Shown here: positions 13,881 through 25,509 of the stretch, piece after piece
How positions within the stretch are numbered: the stretch's first letter is position 1
Layout of the letters: every line of letters starts with the position of its first letter
Source: Malania oleifera
Taxonomy: Eukaryota > Streptophyta > Magnoliopsida > Santalales > Ximeniaceae
NCBI RefSeq assembly: GCF_029873635.1
Contig: NC_080428.1
Location: forward strand, 63,297,957 to 63,361,956
Direction of reading: 5' to 3'
DNA length: 64,000 bases
The notes under the pieces: generated by a model
Databases searched by the model: none
Seen by the model: the letters and a program-made list of their open reading frames with translations, nothing else
Told to the model about the DNA's origin: nothing
Translations under genes and position numbers: made by a program

Positions 13881-15244
13881 GGTAATAAAGTCTCATCTGA
13901 CCTTTCTATCTTATAGTTTTTTTCTTTTTCCTTTTTTTTTTTTCATTTTAATTGTTTTTATTATGTATCTTTCTTTTCTTTTTCTGTCGCAATAGTTTTG
14001 GTAGTGATTTTCTATTAGTCCGTTCACTTTTGCTCAAGTGTTTTTTAGTTCTCCCTATCGCTTTCACATTCAGAGCACAATGTGCTCCTATTTAGTTGGG
14101 GGAGTGAGCATTTGCATGTGACACTATGCATGTATACTTGTTGGGTTTTATATATTAATTTGAAAAAAAAACAAAAAATAAAGAAAGAGTATTGAGGATA
14201 GATGATCATGCCATGATTAACACTGACATATACCCTTCACATACTTGCTTATAACCTAAGAATTACACAGTCGAGTCATTTATGTGTAGTTTCTCTTTAT
14301 ATGACTTTGTAACTCTATGAAGAATTGATTGGTAGTACACTCGTATTAATTTGGCTATATAAAATCTTGTATTTACATGGTATCTCATGAGGTTGAATAG
14401 ACACATTCACGTGATTCATTGCACTTAGGGTTCTTTGTGAGCACCGAGAGAATACTCGTGGCGACTATGACACCTTGTGAGGTATCCTTGAGCTATTTAT
14501 CGTCCTTTTGAGTGTTAACATCAAATCAGAGTTCATAAAACTCGATTGTCCTTTCTTCTGGACGATTCTTGGTACACTAGTTTTTGTTTTTGACTTACTA
14601 GCCTAGAGGTGACATCTAGTGGGGAGATAGAAACCTAGATCTTGTAGCCTACTCAAGATGTGAAAGCTGAGCCACCCCTAGAGATAGACTTACTTCATGG
14701 ACCACTGTTCGAACTTAATTCCCATTGATGGTATGAAGACAACAAAAGAAGTGTAATGATCGTCCTAATTGACCAAGAAAAGACATAAATTAAAGAATGA
14801 TCAGAAGAAAAAATAAGAAATAGAAATGCACGTGAAATGAAATGCTAATGCCTGCTCCACAGAAATTCCACAAAAAGTCAAGGACACGACACAAGTTCTC
14901 CACATAAGAAGATTCTTTAACCGTTTAATGCCTTATATGTATTCAGGTCAAGTTTGTGAATAAGTTGAACTAGGGAGGTCTCGTTTGTAAAAGGCGAGTA
15001 GATGAAAAGATTATAGGGAGAAGGATCTGACAACAAAAAAAAAGGCTGGATGTAATTCTGACTAGACAACTCCAAAAAATTATAATTTGTTCATTTCAAT
15101 ATGTTGGATGTCAGATTGAGAAACTCCTCCTCACATATGATGAGCGAAACCATTCTTTTAGAGTTTTTTTGAGGGTATACTAGTTAGGGCGAGTCAAAAT
15201 GACCGTTCTCTAAGTGTCCACTGGTATCTTAGGTGTAATGAGTC
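13881..15244 (+). other. Tat/Athila 3' non-coding region, copy B
   Basis: No gene. Contains the same T-rich stretch and the 'agttgggggagtgag' block (14093-14107) as copy A. 14120-14640 differs from copy A mostly by transitions, 14680-14900 is identical, and 14940-15115 is locally scrambled with A-rich replacements. Confidence 0.5.
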
Positions 15245-15249
15245 AAACA
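15245..15249. repeat. Target-site duplication (left) AAACA
   Basis: AAACA immediately before TGTTAGC. The same five bases follow the right LTR at 24117-24121. Five bp is the usual Copia/Gypsy duplication length. Confidence 0.9.
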
Positions 15250-17518
15250 TGTTAGCTTTGGTGTATTCCCAAGAGGGGGGGGGGGTGAATTGGAATTTAA
15301 AAATTTATTACCTAGGTTAAACTAATCTAGCAGTAGTACATTCACAACCTAGAGTCTGTCTATGCAGTTCCAAATGCGCAGATAGATACAACATATGGAA
15401 ATTAAAATCATGCACAACATTCACCGATCATAACATACATGTGCGGTAAATATAAAGAGCAGAAATATAAACAAGGAACACGATATGTTATCGGGGTTCG
15501 ACCAACTATGCCTACATCCCCGCCTCGAGCTCACAAGCCCAAGGATTCCACTAATGGCTTAATTAACGGGTGGAGCGGCACCGATTACAACCAGGTCAAT
15601 TAGCACAGGACTGACCTCAACCTTAACCAGGTCAATTAGCGGAGCTAACCTCAACCTACACACCTTAACAAGATGGCGCACCTAGCTTTCCTAACCGGGT
15701 CTAATCCAATACGGGACTATTCCAGGGCTAGTCTCCCTCTTCAGGCCCGTGCCTGGAAATACAACAGTATTTTAAATACAATGAAATGGTACAGTGATTA
15801 TGCTTTCATGTAAAGAATATATATACCCAGTTACGCGCAATATCACATACACTGCCAATATGAAATAATATGTAAGCTCAGTGTGGTTTAAGATGTCTAT
15901 TCTCAAATAGATTTACTATCGTTGTAATCAGTGTGTGAGAGTGCGAACACTACAATCTTTGTATCACAAGATGTATTCAATCTAAGTGCTCAAACAAAGA
16001 AATTTACCGAACAATATATATGTATATATTTATATATATGAAGCTTTAGCTATGTATAAGTTTGGTTTGCAAAAAGAGTTTAACCTTTGTATTCAACTAG
16101 AGATATGAATCAATGAATATTGGAACAAAGATTTTTCTCACACAAACAAATATCTCTTTAAAGGTTTATCAAGATAAAGCACACTAGATATTTGAAAGTA
16201 TTTTGAAAATATTTTGCATCCAAAAATAAATACAATCTTCTCAAGATGTTGCAATGAATTGCAATCTTAGAAGATCTGTCAAAGTCTTCTTAGGATAGAC
16301 TTATTAACAAAGTCCCCTAAGAATCCTTAAGGTTTAGCTCTCAATAAAAATAAATTAATCAATCCAAAGATAGGAGAGCAAACCAATCAAGACAAACACT
16401 CAAAACCAACTTACGAATGATGTAGGCAATATTGGAAGGTAAGATTGAGTGTGTGGAGCTTGGAAATGAGTATTATAGGGTTTTGGATTTTCATAGAATT
16501 TTCCCTAATCAAATCTTCTAATCTCATGCTAATTTGCACAAATGATCACATATATATAGACATGGGATAAGACATGACCGTTAGGGACCTATTGGGTATT
16601 ATTAGGAAAGTTTAATGACATTTCAAATATTTTGACCCTGTTTAAAAATATTAACTGCGGTAAAAATGAGGTGTAACCTGAGAGGTCCGGTTGACCAGAG
16701 AGGTTTCGGTCGACTAGATCTCATATGGTTTAGTCGACGAGGAGGATTTTGAACTAAATGGTTAGTCGACCGAAAGTGCCTTTCCAAAGGCGATTTTCCT
16801 ATTTTACCGAGGTTCAGTCAATCAGACCATTTTGAACTGGCTTGTTCAATAGACCAGACCGCTGGGATTTTTCCCAAGAACCCTCGGTCGACCAGGTAGT
16901 TGGTGTACAATTTTTGTACGGTCGACCAGATGGTTAAATTGTTGACTAAAAAGGGTTTCGGTCGACCGGGAGGTTTTGAACTGCATAGGTTTGGTCGACC
17001 AGGACCTTGGTCAATGGTTGACCTAGGTCTGGTTCGGTCGATCAGGCCAAAATGAATTGAGTTGGCCGGTCAACCGAAAGTGCACAATGTGTGCATTTTG
17101 GTCCTATTTCAACAACTATTCACCCTATTCAAGTTCCTAATACATGCGAATGCAAAGTTGAGTGTCCTAAGGTCATCTATGTTCAAAATAGAGACACCGA
17201 AAGAATCCGGTGTCAGTCGATCGAAGGGAAAGCCCTAAGGTTATTCTATGCTCACTTTTTGGTTTGACCTATTTACATAATAAACCATGCATATGATGTG
17301 TATGAGCTTATTACAAACTAAAGACCTATTTACTATTACAGACCAATTTTACCACTGAATATATATTACAACTGAAAAACATGAACTGGTCTTCAAACCT
17401 TAAGTTTTCACGTGCCATCAATGTATCTGCTAATATAGACCTGCACATGAACTGGATATTCATTAGATACATGAATATTTGTCATTGTCAAAACCGGGCG
17501 TGACCTATAAAGTCAACA
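15250..17518 (-). repeat. 3' LTR (left) of gag-only element, copy B
   Basis: 2,269 bp, TG...CA on both strands (TGTTAGC...GTCAACA). It contains a partly decayed GTCGAC palindrome array at 16680-17085 and a TATA-like 'catatatataga' at 16549-16560 downstream of it on the minus strand. It differs from the right LTR mainly by C/T and G/A changes. Confidence 0.9.
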
Positions 17519-17531
17519 TTCTCCCCTTTTT
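17519..17531 (-). other. Polypurine tract of gag-only element
   Basis: On the minus strand AAAAAGGGGAGAA directly precedes the 3' LTR start TGTTGAC. This is the expected plus-strand priming site. The corresponding run in copy A is at about 5411-5423. Confidence 0.85.
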
Positions 17532-20509
17532 GATGATGACAAATATGACCAGCAAAAATATAGGTTTAAGCCCAAGAAGGCTCCCCCTGTCAATATGCAT
17601 TAAGGGAAATCAAATTTTAACCCAATTTTTGCCTCTTCATCTCCCCTTTTTGGCAATAGCAAAAAGGGCCCTAAGAATTAAAAACTCTAGGCAATGGGTG
17701 TGTGTGATATTTATACATTATAAGTTTTGGAAAGTTTTTTAGAAAAATTTCAGTAGAGTGCCGTTTGTAAATTGGACTTTCCAAACGGCATCCTATATAA
17801 ACATAACCTCTTTGAGTTTAAATTTTCTAACAATTTATCCACAACTACTCAAATAGTTCAGTTTGATCAATGCATAGAATAGAGGTATAACTTTCAGTCA
17901 TTCAAAAATATAATAGTCATACTTATGCACAAAGAATGACAAAGATAACCTCAACAATTAAGCACACAAACAATATAACTGGTTATTAAAAGGTTCAAAT
18001 GACATAACAAACATGAGTAGACCAAAAATATACACAAACCATTTGCAGTTGAAATATATCATAAGACTCGTGGAAGATTTGAGTTAAAGACACATGGCAT
18101 ATGATACCAAAAAGAAGGTTTGAGCATAAATATAGTCTAACTAGTTCACATGTATTTTCATATATTATCAATGAACCAGTTATGTAATGCAACACCCTTA
18201 AGAGATTTCATGACATAAAATTTTAATGTAAAGAAAGCACAAGTCATGAAGGCATTTAAGCACACAAGCAAGACATAAAATATATTCTATATGAGTTTAG
18301 TTCTTGCTTTCATAAATGGATATATATAAGTATATATATAGATATACACATGTATATAATAAATATATATCCCCCTTTGATATTTGCAAAAGGTACTAGG
18401 AGGGTCGCTTGTTGAAAAAGAAAACTTTAATTTTAAAACAAGCAAGCAACATTTTTCTAGTTTGTCAATTATAACTAGAAAAACCACAACCATAATGATC
18501 TTAAAAATTTAAAATTCACATGCAAGATCATATGGCAAATCAAGTAGCTGTGGCAACAACAGCATATTTCAAATTTATGAAACAAGCATTTCATTTAAAC
18601 ACATGCCACACTTGATTCAATAGCAGATCTAAGCTACACATATTTGTGAGCAAAACAAGATTATGTTTAGATGCTCCCCCTATAAATTTGAGTTCGTGCT
18701 TAGATTCTTCAACTACTTATACTAACCAAAGATTAGTTTCATTATGCTCAATAGTATTAGCCATCAATTCACATCTTTAAAATCAACTATATTGAGTATT
18801 TGTCAATTACAAATTATCACTTGATTAGTATAGTTGTCCCTATAGACCATGAATGCATCAAAAGATATATTTTAAGGCATGCAATAATGTTTATGACCCA
18901 AGAACATTTCATATCAAAACATAAGCCTTTAAGCACTAGATATAATGTTTTGGGTATTCTCAAGAGCCTCGATATTTAGTACACGAAAGTGATGCATATG
19001 GATCATTTATGAGCTTTCTATAGGGATGGAGCTGAACTCCCATAAGAATGTGATGATTATGCAAGGATGAAAGTGTGATATTTCTATTTAAGTTTTCACT
19101 CATCCTTTCAAAAACATTTTATCATTTTTATTATCATAATCATCTTTGTACAAAGTTTTACTTTTAAAAAAAATCTACCGAAATTTCGGCAGAATTCTGT
19201 TTGTAAATTGAACGTTTTCCCAAAAAAAAAAACTTGTACCTGATAATGGGTTGTTTTCAATAGATAAAACATATAAAGCAAGCAACAACCTAATATCCAC
19301 AACTAGCATGCAAAATATATCACTGCATCTGCCATGCAGGAGGCATTGTAGACTAAGCATGCATTCCAGTAGTATAATCAACACAAGATATTCAATATAG
19401 CTCAATAGAAATTCGTGCTAGGAGAAGAGATAAACTATCCATCAAAGACATTTTAATCATTTATTAACTCATGGATAGTGCGGTAATGCTATACACATAT
19501 ATGCATAAAGGCATAAGCGATATAAGAATATGAGAGCATTCAAATTTATATATATGAAGAATAAAAGCTCCCCCTGAGTTCTGTATTCTACTCATTTTAT
19601 GTCATTTTCAATTTCTAATTTCTTTTTCCAAGATTTATAAGATTTTCAATGGTTTAATCTTGGCATGAATGCTTTAGGCTTATTTGACCAAAAATTCACA
19701 ACGTATATTCGTTTAGGTGTGATAAGCCTATGTCTGCCTCTTTTCTTATAATATTTCAAAATGTGAGAGAGGCACAAGTTCAAATGGCATGCAATATAAA
19801 AATGCACATGCATAGGTCTACTTGAATTTTATGCATTCATCTAGATTGAGACCTAAGCAATCAATTTAGCCATTCAACTCATCTCTAGGTATATAAAGCT
19901 CCAGCTGATATGATTTAAAGTTTGAGAGCTAGTGAAGATTATTTAAATACTCTTAACAATAAAATTATTATTGAGTTCAGAAGAGTATTTATTATGAGTG
20001 GACATGATTCAAAATAATTTCATGGAAGTGGATATGTCCAAACAGAATAGTAAATGAGCACTCAATATATAGTAGTCGTTTATGATTAATAGTGCTTTAA
20101 GCCTAGAGTGATGACCTGATTTTTATTTAGGCTTTTTATATTCAAAAGTGAGTTTAGGGTACAGTGACATATGATATAAGATAGATCCCTAACACTCAAT
20201 TTTGTGCAATGGACAACAGTTGCTTAACTTTAGATATTCATATTTAAGTGTGAGTCAAGCAATTTGAATTACTTACCAGGCAAATAATGCTTTATCCATT
20301 CGGAAGTGGATTTCGTTCAATTATGCCACAACCAATGTTTTCACATTTTATCCAATCATCATGATATTTCTTCATTAAGTGATTAGATTGGATATTTTTC
20401 ATGATTTTTGTATTGGCTAAATTTTCAAGGAATTTTAATTACGCATCACTTCCCAACCCTATCGTCATCACTACCCCCTAAACCTAGGAACTAAGGAAGA
20501 ATTAAATAA
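17532..20509 (-). other. Non-coding interior of gag-only element
   Basis: About 3 kb between gag and the PPT. The longest readings are under 90 codons, lack family motifs and are not preserved in copy A. It contains AT microsatellite-like stretches (18315-18370) and A/T homopolymers. No trace of protease, integrase core, RT (YxDD) or RNase H was found in six frames. Confidence 0.65.
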
Positions 20510-21800
20510 TTATGTAATTTTTATTGGAATCCGATTTTCCTTAGACCCTATAGGGTTTGCTTTCATGATTACCCACATCATTTCTTTTTCAACCCCTCTG
20601 GCACTTCTGGATGAGAAAATAAATCGGTTGTGCCCTTTTCTTTTAAAATGTAAGCAGGTTTTATAAATACGTGAAAGGATATGCTTACAATTCTTATGGT
20701 TGCTTGTTAAGGCATGATAGTGGGAATTATCTGATAATCCTAAATCCTTTTTGAAAAGAATTTTCCTTTTAATCTCTAAGGATTTATTATGATTATTCTT
20801 CTCATTTATGACTTTGAGTGTAGCTCTAGAATAATAATTTATCTCTTCCTCTAAGCAGATGATTTTCAAGATCTTCTTAACCTTTTTCTTTTCAAGGATG
20901 ACATGATACTTTTTTAATTTTCCTAATTGATTTTCCAACCTATTACTCTCATTTTTCAAAAAGGTTTTCTTCTTAGACATCCCGACTAGAATCTTATGCA
21001 TTTTAAATGATTCATTTTCTAGTGCTATATGTGAGGTCATGCTTTCATTGTAAGATTCAATACATGATTCATCATAAAATTTATCACTATAACATTCATA
21101 TGAATCAATGCACACAGTATTATCATTAGAACCAATAGATGACTCATCATACAATATATCACGGGATTTGGCACAAGAGTCATCACAACATGCATCACAT
21201 GGAATATTGCATGAGCGAATAGCACAATTATCACTAGGGCAATCGGATGATTCATTGCATGATATATTCCAGTGATCAACATGAGAATCATCAAGTGCAT
21301 CAATAACAGAACTATCACAATATTCAACAGATGATTTAGCATAAGATACAACACAACATTTGACATATGAATCATCAATTGAGCTAGAGTGAGATTCATA
21401 TACCTTCTTTTTTGTTATTGTAATCACCTAATCATTTACCACATCTGGAACATCAGAACTTGATACTACAGAAGTGGTGATCTCTTCCTTCTTCTGGGTC
21501 TCTCCATATTTCTTTTCGAGCTGTTCCCAGATTTCCCTAGCACTAGCACAAGCCATGATCTCATGAAAAATATCAGTCTCTAAAGCATTGTATAATAAAT
21601 CCATGGTATATGAATTTGCATGCATAAAATTAATATCATTTTCTATTGGCATACAAATTCCCTTATCAATCACCTGCCAGGCTCTCCAATTCATAGATTT
21701 TATAAATACGCTCATTCTAATTTTTCAGGTGGTGTAATCGACACCACAAAATACAAGAGGCCTAGAAGGTGACTGTCCCTCATCGAATGGGGATACACCA
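20510..21800 (-). pseudogene. Copia-type gag with two in-frame stops
   Basis: The best-preserved gag of the gag-only element. Read from about 21800 down, it gives a leader with an FDEGQSPSRP segment, then the Copia gag N-domain: WKIRMSVFIKSMNWRAW-like (the first W is a TGA stop at about 21725), DKGICMPIEND, YNALETDIFHEIM and AREIWEQLEKKYGE (21715-21510). A TAG stop at 21428-21430 interrupts the same frame. The next 305 codons (21427-20510) include a Ser/Asp/Cys-rich spacer, a Lys/Glu-rich coiled-coil-like section and a degenerate zinc knuckle (CLHFKRKGHNRF, missing two of the CCHC cysteines) before the family-typical tail ending near PIKIT. Frame retention across about 400 codons is notable for an element without pol. 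Confidence 0.75.
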
Positions 21801-21850
21801 AATTGAGCCACCTCGATCTTTTAGCAAAAACGTTTAAGTCAATGCTACGA

Positions 21851-21863
21851 GACTCTGATACCA
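21851..21863 (-). other. Primer-binding site, tRNA-iMet type
   Basis: On the minus strand TGGTATCAGAGTC begins two bases after the 5' LTR end (...GCTAACA-AT). TGGTATCAGAG is the standard initiator-Met complementary PBS of plant Copia and many Gypsy elements. Confidence 0.9.
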
Positions 21864-21865
21864 AT

Positions 21866-24116
21866 TGTTAGCTTTGGTGTATTCCCAAAAGGGGGGGTGA
21901 ATTGGAATTTAAAAATTTATTGCCTAGGTTAAACTAATCTAGCAGTAGTACATTCACAACCTAGGTTATGTCTATACAATTCCAAATGCGCAGATAGATA
22001 CAACGTGCAGAAATTAAAATCATGCGCAACATTCACCGATCATAACATACATGTGCGGTAAATATAAAGAGCAGAAATATAAACAAGGCACACAATATGT
22101 TATCAAGGTTCGGCCAACTGTGCCTACATCCCCGCCTCTAGCTCGCAAGTCCAAGGATTCTACTAATGGCTCACTTAACGGGTGGAGCGGCACCAATTAC
22201 AACCAGGTCAATTAGCACAGAGCTGACCTCAACCTTAACTAGGTCAATTAGCGGTGCTGACCTCAACCTATATGCCTTAACAGGATGGCGCACCTAGCTT
22301 TCCTAACCGGGTCTAATCCAATCCGGGACTATTCTAGGGCTAGTCTCCCTCTTTAGGCCCGTGCCTCGAAATACAACAGTATTTTAAATACAATGAAATG
22401 GTACAGTGATTATACTTTCATGTAAAGCAGATATGTACCCAGTTACGCGCAATATCACATACACCACCAATATGAAATAATATGTAAGCTTAGTGTGGTT
22501 TAAGATGTTTACTCTCAAATAGATTTACTATTATTGTAATTAGTGCGTGAGAGTGTGAACACTACAATCTTTGTATCACAAGATGTATTCAATCTAAGTG
22601 CTCAAACAAAGATATTTACCGAACAATATATATGTATATATTTATATATATGAAGCTCTAGCTATGTATAAGTTTGGTTTGCAAAAAGAATTTAACCTTT
22701 GTATTCAACTAGAGATATGAATCAATGAATATTGCAACAAAGATTTTTCTCACACAAACAAATATCTCTTTAAAGGTTTATCAAGATAAAGCACACTAGA
22801 TATTTGAAAGTATTTTGAAAATATTTTGCAACCAAAAATAAGTACAATCTTCTCAAGATGTTGCAAGGAAGGTGCAATCTTAGAAGATCTATCAAAGTCT
22901 TCTTAGGATAGACTTATAAACAAAGTCCCCTAAGAATGCTTAAGGTTTAGCTCTCAATAAAAATAAATCAATCAATCCAAAGATATGAGAGCAAACTAAT
23001 CAAGAAAAACACTCAAAACCAACTTACAAATGATGTAGGCAAAATGGGAAGGTAAGATTGAGTGTGTGGAGCTTGGAAATGAGTATTATAGGGTTTTGAA
23101 TTTTCAAAGAATTTTCCCTAATCAAATCTTCTAATCTCATGCTAATTTGCACAAATGATCACATATTTATAGACATGGGACAAGATATGACTGTTAGGGA
23201 CCTATTGGGTATTATTAGGAAAGTTTAATGACATTTCAAATATTTTAACCCTGTTTAAAAATATTAACTGCTGTAAAAAATGAGGTGCGACCCGAGAGGT
23301 CCGGTCGACGAGAGAGGTTTCGGTCGACCAGATCTCATATGGTTCGGTCAACGAGGAGGATTTTGAACTAAATGGTCGGTCGACCAAAAGTGCCTCTCTA
23401 AAGACGATTTTCCTATTTTACCGAGGTTCGGTCGACCGGGCCATTTTGAACTGGCTGGTTCGGTCGACTAGACCGCTGAGATTTTTTCCCGAGGACCCTC
23501 GGTCGACCAAGTAGTTGGTGTACAATTTTTGCACGGTAGACCAAATGGTCAAATTTTTTACCAGAGAGGGTTTCGGTCGACCGGGAGGTTTTAAATTGCA
23601 TAGGTTCGGTCGACCAGGACCTTAGTCAACAGTTGACCCAGGTCTGGTTCGGTCGACCAAGCCAAAATGAACTGAGTTGGCCGGTCGACCGAAAGTGCAC
23701 AATGTATGCATTTCAGTCCTTTTTCAACAACCATTCATCATATTCAAGTTCCTAATACATGCAAGTGCAAAGGTGAGGATCCTAGGGTCATTTATGTTCA
23801 AAATAGAGACACTGAAAGAATCCGGAGGGAAAGCCCTAAGGTTATTCTACGGTCACTTTTTGGTTTGAGCTTACATAATAAACCATGCATATGATGTGTG
23901 TGAGCTTATTACAAACCAAAGACCTATTTACTATTACAGACCAATTTTACCACTGAATATATATTACAACTGAAAAACATGAACTGGTCTTCAAGCCTTA
24001 AGCTTTCATGTGCCATAAATGTATCTGCTAATATTGACCTGCACATGAACTAGATATTCATTAAATACATGAATATTTGTCATTGTCAAAATCGGGCATG
24101 ACCTATAAGGTCAACA
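21866..24116 (-). repeat. 5' LTR (right) of gag-only element, copy B
   Basis: 2,251 bp, TG...CA. A TATA box (TATAAATA on minus, 23164-23171) lies about 135 bp downstream of a 12-site GGTCGACC palindrome array at 23300-23692, so the array sits in the U3 promoter region. The left boundary is fixed by the PBS, the right by the AAACA duplication. Confidence 0.9.
23300..23692. promoter_or_regulatory. 12-site GGTCGACC palindrome array in Copia-like LTR
   Basis: Twelve near-palindromic sites with core GGTCGACC or one-base variants, centred near 23306, 23325, 23349, 23381, 23433, 23465, 23504, 23538, 23578, 23611, 23654 and 23686. Spacings are 19-24-32-52-32-39-34-40-33-43-32 bp. The array lies upstream of the LTR TATA box on the minus strand. 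Corresponding arrays are at 16680-17085, 11190-11600 and 4555-4955, more decayed. A regulatory role is inference. Confidence 0.6.
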
Positions 24117-24121
24117 AAACA
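24117..24121. repeat. Target-site duplication (right) AAACA
   Basis: Second copy of AAACA, directly after GTCAACA. Confidence 0.9.
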
Positions 24122-24452
24122 CATCACACACACCTCGAGATTTCATCTGTTTAGACTCGAATTTATATGATTGCGTTAACTCTGAATTGTACCGCTGGTT
24201 AACTTCATGTGAGTATACTGTTCTTAATTGCTATATAATGATGAAACTTGCATGAGTGACGTGCTTCGGAGTTATGTGCATTGAATATGAACGAACTTGT
24301 ATGAAATTCAGTTATATTCTTGTATGTGAAATGGTACGATTGTGTTGCATGGGCATTAATTTCATGTTTTTTGGAGTTGGTAATTGTGAATACCGCCCTA
24401 AAATTCATTCACGTTATTTGCTAGACACTAGCAAAACGTTAGTTGAGGGGTG
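24122..24452 (+). other. Tat/Athila 3' region and polypurine tract, copy B
   Basis: Outer element sequence resuming after the nested insertion. It ends in 'gttgaggggtg' (24442-24452), the PPT directly before the LTR start TGATTACG at 24453. No gene. Confidence 0.65.
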
Positions 24453-25435
24453 TGATTACGCGCTTAAGCTGCATAGTTAGGCATTTTAATTCGTGCATTG
24501 GGGCTTATATTTTTAATTAAAAACCTCATTATGCTCAATATGTTAACACGGTGTCATAATTATAATCTCCGGGTTTTATTGAGCAATTTAGGAATTTTTG
24601 ACATTTTTTTATCGCAGGAAAATTTCCAGAAGCTAAAACCGGTACCAGTTCATAATTTGCGCATAATTTTCCTATCTGAGCTCCGATCGAGACGATTTGA
24701 AATCTTAGAGAAAGATGAGAAGATATCTACAACTTTCATGCTTCGATCTTCGAGAGATACGGGCTCTAGGATGGTCAAGATTAGCCTCGTTTGTAAAGAA
24801 ATAAAAAGAAGAAGAAAGAAGAAAAAAGAATATATATATATATATATATATTGATGTGACCTGGCCATGCAGCTGGGTCAGATATCCTTTTTTTTGGGTC
24901 TTCTTGTGGGCGTACGTGCGTAGGGCTCTTCTCCCCCTCCCCTGCATATTTTTCTCCTTTCGACCACAACCAGACTAGCCCCGCACCCCTCTCTTTCTCC
25001 CTTGCTTTCGATCTCCTCTCCCTTCTCTTCCTTCTTCTTCCCCTTTCCTCTTCTCTTCCTTCTCTCCCTTATCTTCTCCCTTACTCCCCGAAGTCTCCTT
25101 GCTGCCATCTCTGCTGAAACTCTTAGCTACTGCTGCATCTCCAGAACACCCGAAGCTCCACTCTCCTGCTGTGGCTGCCATCCAACTCCTATGTCGTTGC
25201 TGCTGTTGTCTCGGGAAGCTCCTTGTGCCGCTGCTGCTGCTGTGCCATCCTCCAGCCTCAACGGATACTCTAGACAGTTGCTGAACCCTGCTGCCAACAC
25301 AAGAACCTGAGCCATCCCTCCACTGCTATTGTGCTGCACAGCTGCTGCCATACCCTGAGAGTCTCCACCAACAGCCACCCTCTGCTCCTACTGCAACCAG
25401 TCTCCACGGCTGGCTCTATTCTCTCTCTCTCTCCT

Positions 25436-25509
<74 letters not shown>

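Larger units (their letters stand above)
15250..24116 (-). mobile_element. Gag-only Copia-like LTR retrotransposon, copy B
   Basis: A structurally complete 8,867-bp element on the minus strand. It has a 5' LTR at 21866-24116, an initiator-Met tRNA type PBS at 21851-21863, one gag region (20510-21800), about 3 kb with no coding sequence, a PPT (17519-17531), a 3' LTR at 15250-17518 and target duplication AAACA. The gag resembles Copia gag of the SIRE/Maximus type. There is no aspartic protease, integrase, RT or RNase H. Structurally this is a non-autonomous element of the TR-GAG kind (LTRs, PBS, PPT and gag only), presumably mobilised by an autonomous relative elsewhere. The LTRs differ by scattered substitutions, so the insertion is not recent. 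Confidence 0.85.
13394..25410 (+). repeat. 12-kb tandem duplication, copy B
   Basis: Second copy of the unit at 1349-13393, in direct tandem. From 14092 onward its sequence is clean: the nested element has readable LTR ends, PBS, PPT and a long gag frame. Its first 700 bp (13394-14090) are indel-rich relative to 1349-2010, continuing the noisy stretch of copy A. The LTR at its right end continues past the unit to 26384, so copy B is the parental-looking copy. Confidence 0.85.

Noticed and set aside
21037-21399. 120-codon Met/His/Ile-rich minus ORF
   Set aside because: Overlaps the gag frame in another phase; the gag phase has recognisable motifs and this one has none.
23300-23692. Regularly spaced near-palindromes resembling a CRISPR array
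   Set aside because: Repeats are about 8-10 bp, spacing varies from 19 to 52 bp, they lie inside an LTR of a eukaryotic genome and no cas gene is present.
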